This document shows, in pieces, positions 1 through 8,442 of a DNA stretch of 17,480 bases. The notes under the pieces are model-generated. The model made no database searches and was not told the origin of the DNA. It saw only the letters and a list, made by a program, of their open reading frames with translations. The DNA comes from Pelagophyceae sp. CCMP2097. Its lineage: Eukaryota; Sar; Pelagophyceae. The position numbers and the translations under genes were made by a program. Position 1 is the first letter of the stretch; the number at the start of each line of letters is the position of its first letter. The DNA lies in assembly GCA_026770575.1 (NCBI GenBank), contig MU657500.1, positions 38,763 to 56,242 of the forward strand, written 5' to 3'.

Positions 1-185
1 CTTCTGTGAGAAATTTAGCATAGGCAGAGTCCGGACCGACCATCGGTTCCTTAAAAACCGCCGGTCAGATTAAGAACCGGGCCCCTGGAGCCGGATAATA
101 TCCCAATAAGGGATTTAATGGATTTTAATTGGGCCTTATAAATGCCTTATTGAGATATTGAACGTCTTTTGTCGATTTTTTCGTC

Positions 186-218
186 GGTTCTTAAATTGAC
201 CAGGTTCTTAAATTGACC
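186..218. repeat. 16-nt perfect direct repeat, two copies
   Basis: GGTTCTTAAATTGACC occurs at 186-201 and again at 203-218, separated by one base. The inverted half-site TTAAGAACC lies at 70-78, matching the GGTTCTTAA of both copies on the other strand. The arrangement could be a binding-site cluster or the remnant of a small inverted-repeat element; the sequence alone does not decide. Confidence 0.8.
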
Positions 219-247
219 TTTACTCTAGTCGGTAAATAGAAACAGTG

Positions 248-264
248 CTTCTTCTTCTTCTTCT
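248..264 (+). repeat. CTT trinucleotide microsatellite
   Basis: Five CTT units followed by CT. It is a short simple repeat in probable non-coding sequence upstream of the gene at 474. Confidence 0.8.
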
Positions 265-473
265 GTTATGCACTGCTGCTTCGAACTGTCGAGGCCGCTG
301 CCGCACAGCAACACCGAGGTGCGCGCGCACACCCCGACGGCCGGCCGCGCGCGCAGACGGCGCCGGGGCGCCGTTCTGCGCGCTGCACCTCATGGGCACC
401 TTGAAGAAGACGTCCGAATATACCGACGGTTCTTCTGTTCTGTAGGCTCTTAAGTCTTCGCCTCCTCTTCTCT

Positions 474-1816
474 ATGGCCATGTTCGAGCACGACTTCGTG
501 TTCACGGTGCGCGTAGCTCGCCGTATGCCCGTAGCCCACTGCGCGGCGTAGGAACCGTGCGTCATCGCGGAGATTGGTTGCAACCACATGGGCGACTTTG
601 AGATCGCAAAGGAGCTCCTCACGCGCGCGCCCGCGTCCAGACTAACTCGGAGACGGCCCCGACCAAGCCAGGGGCATATGCAGAGCCCTCGAAAGGGCCG
701 CGGGCGGCGTTTGAATCCTGCTCAGAACGGCAGTGCGCGTTCTGCACTTCTCGAAATCACCGCTTTCTTCTAGGCTCGCCAAGCTCTCGGGCGCCACGGT
801 AAGCCCGCTCGCTCTTTCAACGGCCTCCGACGTCGGATCGTAGGTGGGCAAGTTCCAGAAGCGCACGCCCAAGGAACTGCTGACGGAAGATCAGTACAAC
901 GCGGCCCACCCAAACCCGCACAACTCGTGAACGCCGGCGTCCGCACCGCCGCGCGTCGAAAGGACCCGCCGAAATGTCTGCGCGTGTCGATGATGCGCGG
1001 TTGCTTCCGTCACACTTGAGCACTCAAGGTACGGCTCGACGTACGGCGCGCACCGCGAGTTCCTCGAGATGAGCGTCGCGCAGCACGCCGAGCTGAAGAA
1101 GCACTGCGAGAGCATCGACCTCGTCTACTCGTGCAGCGTGTGGGACACGACGGCGGCCAAGGAGATGGTCTCCATCAACCCCGAGCTGATCAAGGTCGGC
1201 TCGCCGTCGAACCAGCACTGGGAGATGCAGCGCGTGCTGCGCGACGAGTACTCTGGCGACGTGCACATCTCGACGGGCATGACGACGAAGGACGAAATTG
1301 AGAAGATTGTGGCGTTTTGGGAGGCTGGCGCCGGCGACGCCAAGAACCGCGTTGTGCTCTACAACTGCACGTCGGGCTACCCCGTGCCCTTCGACGACGT
1401 CTGTCTTTTGGAGCTGCGGCTGCTGCGCCAGCGCTTTGGCCACCGCGTCAAGCACATTGGGTTTTCCGGGCACCACCTCGGCATCTCCGTCGATATCGCG
1501 GCCTACACGCTCGGCGCCAAGTGGTCCGAGCGCCACTTCACAAAGGACCGCACCTGGAAGGGCACCGACCACGCTGCCTCGTTGGAGCCGTCGGGGCTCG
1601 CCAAGCTCATCCGCGACCTGCAGGTCCGTCTGTCCGTCCGTCCATGGGATCGGCACTGGAGCCGCCACTGCAATCCGCCGCCAGAACCCGCTCCTTTAGG
1701 CGACACACAAGTGTATGACGTACAAGGCGACGGACATTCTTCCTCTCGAGGCGAACCAGCGCGCCAAGCTCAAGTGGGGCTGCTATAACGCCGAGACGGT
1801 CAAGAACCTCGAGTGA
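474..1816 (+). CDS. NeuB-type sialic/nonulosonic acid synthase, catalytic domain only
   Basis: Predicted to condense phosphoenolpyruvate with a hexosamine (ManNAc-like) to form a sialic-acid-type nine-carbon sugar in the cytosol. Six exons by my model: 474-506, 552-634, 774-798, 844-926, 1029-1623 and either 1700-1816 or 1712-1816 (311 or 307 aa). Every junction is GT-AG and phases match. Seen: VIAEIGCNHMGD near residues 15-26, KFQKRTPKELL from residue 50, HISTGMTTKDE, and the metal-site pair in FSGHHLGI (His 223) and ERHFTKDR (His 244). Their 21-residue spacing equals that of His215/His236 in Neisseria NeuB. ASLEP follows. The chain ends about 34-38 residues after the last junction, so the C-terminal SAF (antifreeze-like) domain of bacterial NeuB is absent. 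The start ATG at 474 has a second ATG two codons later. Substrate (ManNAc, mannose or a bacillosamine type) cannot be told. Family call strong; the last acceptor is uncertain. Confidence 0.88.
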
Positions 1817-2178
1817 GCGACGCGCCCACGCGCGAGCCGTCCAACCGGACGGCCAGCTCAATACGGCCGCGCGGCCACCCGCCGCCACCCTCGCTGCAGC
1901 TCCGCACGCGACACTCTCTTAGCTCGCACACTCACCGCGACGCACCTGGCCGACCACGTTCTGAAAACTCTCATGAGTCTGAGTGGCATTCGTATTATCA
2001 ATGACATCTTGACTGCCGGTAGCGACGGGCGAGGAGGGCCGCCCCGGGTGGTCTGCCTTCACAGCATGGCCTCGCAACAGTAAAAGTGGGTTTGATTACG
2101 TTGAAGAATAAGTCTACTGCGACGTGATGGATTCTGTGCGGCTCGGCACTCAGCATGCGCGCGCATCATTTTAGATCT
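1817..2178. other. Convergent intergenic region
   Basis: 362 nt between two convergent stop codons. It should contain the 3' untranslated regions of the NeuB-like and acyl-CoA dehydrogenase genes. I see no gene, strong hairpin or notable repeat. Confidence 0.6.
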
Positions 2179-3869
2179 CTAAAACGAGGCCGGGAGGCCG
2201 TCGCGGAGGTCGCGCATCATGTTCTTGTGGTGCGATTCCAACGTGCCGCCGCCGACCTCGAGGAGCTTGGAGTCTCGCCAGAGCTGCTCGACTTGGTACT
2301 CTGCGACGTAGCCGTAGCCGCCGTGGACCTGAATCGCCGCGTCGGCGATCTCCTTCGCCGCAGTCGTCGCAAAGAGCTTGACGCCGTCCGTGTCGAGGCG
2401 GTTGCCCGAGGCTTTGAGGTCGAGGGTTGCGGCCGTCGAGTACAGATACGCCCGGCTCGCCTGCAGCTTGCCGTACGACTCGGCCACGTGACGCTGCACC
2501 TGGCCGTAGTCGCCAATGGCCTTGCCAAAGGCCCGGCGCTCGCTCGCGTACTTGGCCATGCGGTCCACGCAGCGCCGCGCCAGGCCGACCTGCGTGCAGC
2601 GTGCAGAGGGTCGTAGAGGCCCGGATCGAGGGACATAGAGCGTCCCTGTGGTGCCTCGACACGGCCCGCTTTCGGACGCACCGCCATGGCGGCCAGTGCG
2701 ACTCGCTCGACCTCGAGGTTGCGCATCATGCAGAGCGACGCGCCGTTGAGCATGCCGATGAGGTCCGCGGCCGGGACAACGCAGTCGGTAAACACGAGCT
2801 CGGCCGTCGGCGAAGCGCGCATGCCACACTTGCCTTTGATGCGCTGGCCCAGCGCAAAGCCCGGCGTGCCCGCCGAGACGTGGAACAGCGAAATGTCGGA
2901 CCGACCGGGCCCCGTGCGCGCCTGGAGACGCGCGTTTGTGTGCCCTGTGGACCATCGCTGCGACGCACGTAGACGATTGCGGCGTCGCCGAGCGTGGAGT
3001 CGTCGACGCAGCCGTTCGTGATCCACATCTTGGCGCCGTTGAGCACGAACGTGTCGCCGACGCGCTCCGCCTTTGTGCCTGCGACGCCCGTCGGACTGCG
3101 AGCCGCGCAGTCCGACAACGTCCTTTGAAACTTTCGAAAGAAACGCACTCATGCCCAGGACGTCGGTGCCCGCGCCCGGCTCGGACATGGCCATGGCGCA
3201 GACCTACCGCGCCGGCGTTTCGAACGGCGGGCGGGCTCGAGGGAGTCTGCTGCGGATGCGGGCTTCCCGCACCCTCGTGGGATTCCCGCACCTTGGTGCC
3301 GTCGCAGGCCTGCGGGAGCCACCGCTGTTTCTGCTCCTGGGACGCGTTGACGGAGACGTTGTTGACGTAGAGCATGGAGTGGGCGAGGTAGGAGAGGCAG
3401 AAGGCCGGGTCCGCCGCGGAGAGCTCCTCGTGCACGATGCACGCCTGACGTCCGTTTTGATGATGGTCCAGCCTCCAAGAACGGACACGAGCGGTCGACG
3501 TACCGCTACTGCGTCCATGCCGCCTCCGCCAAAGTCGTCGTCGGCGGTGACGCCGAGGAGGCCGAGGTCGCCGCAGTGCCGGAAGAGTGCGCGGTTAAAC
3601 TTTTCGTCGCGATCATGCTCCAGACGCTGCGGGTCCACCTCCGCCTCCGCGAAGGTGCGCACCTACTCCGCGTGTGGACATTGGAAGCACGCATCGAAGG
3701 AGCCGGGCGCCCGTGGCCATCGGAACCCCGCATCGAAAGAGCCGGACGCCGCCCAGACCATGTCGCGGAGTGCGGCATGTTCTTCTGACGGGTTGTAGAT
3801 GGATCCGGCGGCGGCCGAAAGGGCGCGGGGGCGCGCGCGCGCGAGCAGGGGTCGCGCGCGCGCGAGCAT
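2179..3869 (-). CDS. Mitochondrial acyl-CoA dehydrogenase, isovaleryl-CoA dehydrogenase-like
   Basis: Predicted FAD enzyme of the mitochondrial matrix oxidising an acyl-CoA, most likely isovaleryl-CoA in leucine breakdown, and passing electrons to ETF. Seven exons by my model, 5' to 3': 3869-3759, 3662-3504, 3444-3292, 3203-3149, 3078-2969, 2921-2682, 2589-2179 (412 aa, usual family length). All introns are GT-AG and phases agree. Residues 1-22 are Arg/Ala-rich without acids, like a mitochondrial presequence. Seen: FAD-loop AMAMSEPGAGTDV (about 144-156), KMWITNG (176-182), RRAFGKAIGDYGQVQ, and GGYGYVAEYQVEQLWRD. The active-site base is inferred to be Glu 268 in NLEVER, the place used by isovaleryl- and long-chain dehydrogenases. 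The classic C-terminal Glu position reads EVGGGT (387-392), so that Glu is missing as expected for this subgroup. A long-chain or bacterial-type dehydrogenase remains possible. The divergent neighbour starts 332 nt away. Confidence 0.88.
3090..3116. repeat. Perfect 11-bp inverted repeat inside a dehydrogenase intron
   Basis: GTCGGACTGCG at 3090-3100 pairs with CGCAGTCCGAC at 3106-3116 around a 5-nt loop. It lies wholly in the 70-nt intron 3079-3148. In the pre-mRNA it would form a stable hairpin between donor and acceptor, near the 3' splice site. A second short palindrome, CTTTCGAAAG, sits at 3131-3140 in the same intron. Confidence 0.85.
3668..3745 (-). repeat. 39-nt imperfect tandem duplication filling a dehydrogenase intron
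   Basis: On the - strand, copies 3745-3707 and 3706-3668 are head to tail and match at 31 of 39 bases by eye; both begin CCGGCTC(T/C)TTCGATGCG. Together they make up 78 of the 96 nt of the first intron (3758-3663). The intron therefore seems to have grown by duplication of one segment. Confidence 0.8.
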
Positions 3870-4201
3870 CAGAAGCAATTCTCAGAGTTTGATCAAGAAG
3901 CTTTCTCGGCGGCGCAATTGCACGGGAAGGGAAAAAATCTCAATCCCAAGCACCCAATGAGCGGCAAGCCAGAAACTATTAGAGCACCGTGAAACCACAA
4001 ATCGGTAAACCGGTGCTCTGCCACACAGCCCGACGCGCGGCCTCCCAACGGCGAGTATTTCCATTGACGCGCCCTGGGCCGTGGAAGGCGCGCGCGCCGG
4101 CGCGCCCGCCCGAGGTTGGAGCGTCTTGCCGAGAAGCCCTTGCGAGCCAAGGTCCATCGCCCTTGGCCGTCGCCCTACGCTCAAACGGCTAGGTCCACAC
4201 G
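3870..4201. promoter_or_regulatory. Divergent promoter region
   Basis: 332 nt between the divergent starts of the acyl-CoA dehydrogenase (-) and the ankyrin protein (+). Both promoters and 5' leaders must lie here or inside the flanking genes. An AT-richer patch runs from about 3870 to 4000. I see no clear TATA box or recognised operator. Confidence 0.5.
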
Positions 4202-6151
4202 ATGAGGACGGTCTCGGACGATGAGGACGACTACGGCTCGGACGACGCGGACTTTGAGGAAGACGCGGCGGAGCAGGCGCCTGCGCGGCCCAAACCGACC
4301 GCGTCGGCCGGTCAACGACCCGGCGCCGCGCGGCCCCCGAGCGCGGCGGCCGAGGACGACGACCTAGCGCGCATGGAGAAACGCGTCAACGCGCGCCTGG
4401 CTCTCCTCGAGCGCGTCAAGAGGTGCGAAGCTCTTGCTTTGGCGTTGCCCCGCCGCGCCTCTTTGACGCCTTTCGCCAGGTGCGACGTGCACGAGGCGTG
4501 CTGGCGCGGCGATTCGGAGCTCGTGCAGACGCACCTGGAGCTGGCCGGGAACCAGGCGTCTGCCGGGTCGCGGCTGGAGCTGAAGGTCTCGAAGAGGAAC
4601 CTGAAGTCTCTTGAAGCCGAAGCTGCGGAAATGTCCAACAAAGGCGACGGGGACGACGACTGCGCCGCCGACGAAGCCGAGATCAGTGTCGCGTACGCTG
4701 AAAAAGTGGAAACGCTGCGCGACAGTGTCGAGTCGGCGACGTCGAAGGTGGCCCGCGACAGCGCAAAAGGCGCCGAGGACTGCGCCAACGCCATCGACGT
4801 GTCCGAGTTCGCAGAGGGCTACCGGCCCCTGCACTACGCCGCCTACGCGGGCCACGCCGAAGTGGTGAAGCTGCTCTTAGATGCACGGGCGCGACCGGCA
4901 GAGGTCAACGGCGCAGGGTGCACGCCTCTCTTCCTCGCCACGCAGCAGGGCAAGCCTACCGTCGTGGCCTTGTTGCTGCAGGCCGACGACAACCTCTGCC
5001 ACAAGTCGCAACTGGCTTCTTCGGGCGATGGGCGATCGCTCTGCGCGTTGGACGCCGCGCGCGCAAACGACTCTTCCAAAACGCGGCAAAAGTGCCGCCG
5101 GCTGCTCCTGGACAAACTCGCCTCCAAGAAGCCTTCTCGAGCGGCGGCGTCGCAGGCGCCGTACTATTTGCCGCACCGGCCGGACGCTCCTTTACTCTTG
5201 GGCCGCGACGAGCTGGAAGTCAACGCGCGCCTCGGCGGCCTCGAGGTCAAGTGGACGGCGCAGCACTACACGCAGCAATCCGGCGCCGAACACGCTTCGC
5301 CGCCGGCGCACCACGTCAAGGTGAAGATTATGGATCGCGCCACTGGCGCCGTCGCCGCGGTCGTCGTGACGCGGAGCGCATCGCATTGTTTGCGCATCGC
5401 CTGCCGGGCCGCCGGCGAAGAAATGGGCATCGACGCCGGCGACGAATACGTGGCCTGCGTCGCCTTTGTCAACGGCGCCGGCGCGGGGCCGTACTCGGAA
5501 CCGAGCGCGAGCAGAGCGGCGCAGCCTCCCAAATCTTCCGCCGACGATTCGCGGAGGTCTTCCGACGACGGGTCGCGATCCACGGACCGGCCGCTACGCA
5601 ACGTCGATCCGAAGATTGCCCGCGCGCGGCAGGCCATCTTGGAGGGCCGCGCCAAGAGGCAAAAGTTCCAGGAAATCATCAGCAAAGACGGCTTAGAAAC
5701 GCGCGACGCGCGCGGTGCGCGGCCGCGGCCGCTCGACTACACGCCGGACGACGGCGCGTACCGGCCCGGATCGGCGATTTCCGCGGACTCGCGCCACCGG
5801 CAGCCAGGGTCGCTCAACTCGGCGGTTTCGCGTTTGCGGCCCGGCATCGAGGAGCTCGGGCCGGCGGTGACGCTGCCCGCGGAACGCTTCCAGGCGCCGC
5901 AGCGGCAGTGGGTGGACATGGACGCCGGGGGCGACGACGACTCTGGAGTGCAGCTTGTTTCGCCGACTACTTCGCCCATGAACCAGGCCGGCGCGCCGCC
6001 GTCGACGCGCGACGGCTCGGAAGGCGGCTTCGGCGCCGCGCGACAGCACTTCTCGCCGAGTGCAGCGCGCGCTTCCCTGAGCGCGTCGCACGCCTCGCGC
6101 GCTCCACCAAGCGCCTCGCGCACCTCCTCGCGCGGCCCGCGCTCGCCGTGA
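4202..6151 (+). CDS. Ankyrin-repeat and fibronectin-III-like domain protein
   Basis: Function unknown; probably an intracellular scaffold binding other proteins. Single open frame of 649 aa. Residues 1-56 are acidic and disordered (DDEDDYGSDD). An ankyrin-like helix pair, CDVHEACWRGDSELVQTHLE, sits at 94-113. A Lys/Glu/Asp-rich, possibly coiled stretch at about 125-200 interrupts the array, and clearer ankyrin repeats resume at 206-290 (PLHYAAYAGHAEVVKLLL, then TPLFLATQQGKPTVVALLL). Residues about 338-436 resemble a fibronectin type III fold, ending in YVACVAFVNGAGAGPYSEPS. The remaining ~210 residues are Ser/Arg/Pro-rich and disordered. No signal peptide or membrane segment. A 57-nt GT-AG segment in frame at 4423-4479 may be an intron, which would give 630 aa. 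The ATG at 4202 is the first in frame. The long frame read one base off in this region is a GC-rich shadow. Confidence 0.82.
   Translation: MRTVSDDEDDYGSDDADFEEDAAEQAPARPKPTASAGQRPGAARPPSAAAEDDDLARMEKRVNARLALLERVKRCEALALALPRRASLTPFARCDVHEACWRGDSELVQTHLELAGNQASAGSRLELKVSKRNLKSLEAEAAEMSNKGDGDDDCAADEAEISVAYAEKVETLRDSVESATSKVARDSAKGAEDCANAIDVSEFAEGYRPLHYAAYAGHAEVVKLLLDARARPAEVNGAGCTPLFLATQQGKPTVVALLLQADDNLCHKSQLASSGDGRSLCALDAARANDSSKTRQKCRRLLLDKLASKKPSRAAASQAPYYLPHRPDAPLLLGRDELEVNARLGGLEVKWTAQHYTQQSGAEHASPPAHHVKVKIMDRATGAVAAVVVTRSASHCLRIACRAAGEEMGIDAGDEYVACVAFVNGAGAGPYSEPSASRAAQPPKSSADDSRRSSDDGSRSTDRPLRNVDPKIARARQAILEGRAKRQKFQEIISKDGLETRDARGARPRPLDYTPDDGAYRPGSAISADSRHRQPGSLNSAVSRLRPGIEELGPAVTLPAERFQAPQRQWVDMDAGGDDDSGVQLVSPTTSPMNQAGAPPSTRDGSEGGFGAARQHFSPSAARASLSASHASRAPPSASRTSSRGPRSP
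4423..4479 (+). other. Candidate in-frame intron in the ankyrin gene
   Basis: The segment begins GTGCGA and ends CGCCAG, is 57 nt (19 codons) and has no stop. Its start and the sequence after its end both read AGGTGCGA, and removal joins VKR directly to CDVHEACWRGDSE, the start of the first ankyrin-like unit. The donor resembles the GTGCG donors of other introns here. Retention is equally compatible with an open frame, so two isoforms are possible. Confidence 0.5.
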
Positions 6152-6503
6152 TCGCGGTCGCTCCTCTCTGAACGCTCCTTGGAGCGCGCGCGCCACAGCG
6201 GCTGCCACAGACGGAACAACCTCCTCGGTGGCCCGACGCTGCGGCCCCACCACTTTTGGAACGCCGGCGGACCTTTTGTCCGCTGGAAGCTTCCCCTTAA
6301 CCGAAAATCTCTACGCAGCCTCGGCGTCGACCACCCGCGGTGATGATGCCATTTGCTCCAGTGACAGCGAGCCCTCCTGACGTCAAGTGACCGAGGCCCG
6401 ACACGCGACGGGGAACGCATCATATCGCTAAATTTTCAGCGACATCGAAGTTGTATCGCCCGAATTGGCGTGTTCCAGCAGCAGCCCCGGTCTCCCCGCT
6501 ATC
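6152..6503. other. Intergenic region before the helicase gene
   Basis: 352 nt between two same-strand genes. It begins with a 14-nt palindrome at 6173-6186 (CGCTCC-TT-GGAGCG), possibly in the upstream gene's 3' end, and contains a TGACGTCA site listed separately. No additional gene recognised. Confidence 0.55.
6378..6385. promoter_or_regulatory. TGACGTCA palindrome (CRE/bZIP-type site)
   Basis: A perfect TGACGTCA lies 118 nt upstream of the helicase ATG. In many eukaryotes this is the CRE bound by bZIP factors, which stramenopiles also have. An 8-mer can occur by chance, so the role is a guess based on its position. Confidence 0.3.
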
Positions 6504-8186
6504 ATGGCCAAGAGCCTCGCGGAGCGCAAGCCCAAGGCCGTCAAGGCGCTGACGAAGACGCTGGGCCGCGAGCCCACCGAAAAGGAGCTTGAGGCATACG
6601 TCTCTGAGAAGAAGGCGTCTGCCGACGAGCCTACGACGTCGACGCCCGCCGACGAGCCGGTGGCGAAGAAGGAGAAGAAGGAGAAGCGGAAGAAGGAGGC
6701 TGTCGAGGAGGCGCCGGTCGTCGAGGAGAAGCCGGCGAAGAAGTCGAAAAAGGAAAAGAAGGCTGCGGCGGAGCCAGCCGCCGAGGAGCCGCCTAAAAAG
6801 GAAAAGAAGGAAAAGAAGGCCAAGGCGGCACCGGTTGTCGTCGCCGCCGTTAGCGCGGCGGACGTGGCCTGGCGCGTGGCGAACCAGGTCGAGGTGGACC
6901 CTGACGACGCCCGGTGGACGCCGTGTATCACGTGGGATCTCGCCAAGAAGTGCGTCGGCGCAAAGTACGCGGCCGCGTGCGCGGCCAAGGAGTGGGCGGC
7001 CCCGACGCCGATTCAGGCGGCGTGCTGGCCCATCATGGCGGCGAAGCGCGACATCGTCGCCATCGCGGAGACGGGGTCCGGCAAGACTCTCGCCTTTTCT
7101 TTACCTGCCTTAGCCTCCTTCGAAAAGGACATGGCGCAGAAGAAGCCTAACGCGCCTTTGATGCTCGTGCTGGCGCCGACGCGCGAGCTGGCGCAGCAGT
7201 CGTGGGAAGTGGTGACTGCGTTTACATCGCCCGCATCCGCGGCCGTGGCCTACGGCGGCGTCCCGAAACCCGAGCAGAAGCGCGCGATTAAGACGGCGGT
7301 GTGCCTTATCGCGACGCCTGGAAGGCTGATGGACTTTTTCGAGGAGGGCGCGGTCGATTTATCGCAGGTGCGGTGGCTCGTGCTGGACGAGGCGGACCGC
7401 ATGTTGGATATGGGCTTCGTCCACGCGGTAAAGGCCATCGCCAAGGCATGCGCCCACCCACAGAGGCAGGTGGCCATGTTCTCCGCGACGTGGCCCGCGG
7501 AAGTCCGCCAAATCGCGGAAGACTTTTTGAACCCAGATTACGTCCGCGTCTCCGTCGGGTCTGTCTCAAAGTCGGGAGACGACCCCGTGGCGAACAAGCG
7601 CGTCGCGCAGACGGTGCACGTCGTCGAGGAACGAGCGCGCGACGCCAAGCTTCTCCAGATTTTGAAGCTCCGGAAGAAGACTGGCGACCGCGTCATCGTC
7701 TTCGGCCTTTATAAAAAGGAATGCGCGAGGCTGGAGATCATGCTCAACCGCAACAAGGAGAGCTGCGTCGCGATCCACGGCGACATGTCGCAGCAGGCGC
7801 GCAACGACGCCTTTAACGCCTTTCGGTCGGGCGAGGTGCCGACCTTGGTGGCGACCGACGTGGCCGCGCGCGGCTTGGACATCCCAAACGTCGAAATCGT
7901 CATCAACTTCAGCTTCCCGTTGACGATCGAGGACTACGTGCACCGCATCGGGCGCACGGGTAGGGCGGGCAAGCACGGCATCGCGGAGACGTTTTTCCAC
8001 GGCGGCGGCCACGAGAAAGCTTTAGCCGGCGCTCTGCAAAACGTCCTTCGCGGCGCCGGCTGCGACGTCCCTGCGGAGCTGCTGGCTTATGGGTCGACGG
8101 TGAAGAAGAAGGAGCACAAGCTGTACGGCGCGTTTGGGCCGAAGGCCGGAGAGGTTGTGAAGAAGGCCGTCAAGATCACCTTTTAA
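6504..8186 (+). CDS. DEAD-box ATP-dependent RNA helicase, DBP3-like
   Basis: Predicted nucleolar RNA helicase acting in pre-rRNA processing. Intronless, 560 aa. Residues 1-110 are Lys/Glu/Ala-rich (runs of KKEKKEK), as in yeast Dbp3. Motifs in order: Q motif APTPIQ (166-171), I AETGSGKT (188-195), Ia APTRELAQ (224-231), TPGR (271-274), II DEAD (295-298), III SAT (327-329), [23 protein letters not shown] (451-461), [12 protein letters not shown] (480-489). All are intact, so the enzyme should be active. The tail [13 protein letters not shown] followed by a basic KITF end is the Dbp3-type C terminus and argues against DDX5/Dbp2, which have RGG tails. ATG 6504 is chosen because the upstream in-frame codons lack an ATG. 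Exact orthology within DEAD-box proteins is inferred. Confidence 0.93.
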   Translation: MAKSLAERKPKAVKALTKTLGREPTEKELEAYVSEKKASADEPTTSTPADEPVAKKEKKEKRKKEAVEEAPVVEEKPAKKSKKEKKAAAEPAAEEPPKKEKKEKKAKAAPVVVAAVSAADVAWRVANQVEVDPDDARWTPCITWDLAKKCVGAKYAAACAAKEWAAPTPIQAACWPIMAAKRDIVAIAETGSGKTLAFSLPALASFEKDMAQKKPNAPLMLVLAPTRELAQQSWEVVTAFTSPASAAVAYGGVPKPEQKRAIKTAVCLIATPGRLMDFFEEGAVDLSQVRWLVLDEADRMLDMGFVHAVKAIAKACAHPQRQVAMFSATWPAEVRQIAEDFLNPDYVRVSVGSVSKSGDDPVANKRVAQTVHVVEERARDAKLLQILKLRKKTGDRVIVFGLYKKECARLEIMLNRNKESCVAIHGDMSQQARNDAFNAFRSGEVPTLVATDVAARGLDIPNVEIVINFSFPLTIEDYVHRIGRTGRAGKHGIAETFFHGGGHEKALAGALQNVLRGAGCDVPAELLAYGSTVKKKEHKLYGAFGPKAGEVVKKAVKITF

Positions 8187-8442
8187 GTCTACCTTAAGCC
8201 ACGTTCGCAAGCCTCTCGCATCCCTCGTCGCATCCCCATGGCCTCGACTTTCGGGGCGGGCGGCCCGCCGCGAAGGATCCACGAGTGCGGTTCCGCGAGT
8301 TGAAAAAGTCGCGAAGGTTTGGATAACCCACTGGCAGCAGGCCTGGCAGCGAAAAAAGGAACTCCGCGCGCCCCGGTCGCGCGCGGTCCCGGCGGCGAGG
8401 CGCGCCGCCACTCGCCCGCTGCCGACGAGGGGCGTCCAAGCC
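8187..8442. other. Short intergenic region
   Basis: 256 nt between the helicase stop and the RelA/SpoT homologue start, both on the + strand. It should hold the helicase 3' end and the next promoter. No feature recognised. Confidence 0.5.

Larger units (their letters stand above)
1..473. other. 5' intergenic region, upstream of NeuB-like gene
   Basis: No gene recognised. Positions 1-240 are AT-richer than the rest of the window and hold short direct and inverted repeats, listed separately, plus a CTT microsatellite. From about 270 to 473 the sequence becomes GC-rich and probably includes the promoter and 5' leader of the gene starting at 474. Open frames here on both strands are short, lack family resemblance and overlap each other. 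Confidence 0.6.

Noticed and set aside
4918..6171. 417-codon open frame on + strand inside the ankyrin gene
   Set aside because: It is a frame-shifted shadow of the 649-aa ankyrin gene, Arg/Gly-rich, with no domain; GC-rich sequence lowers stop frequency.
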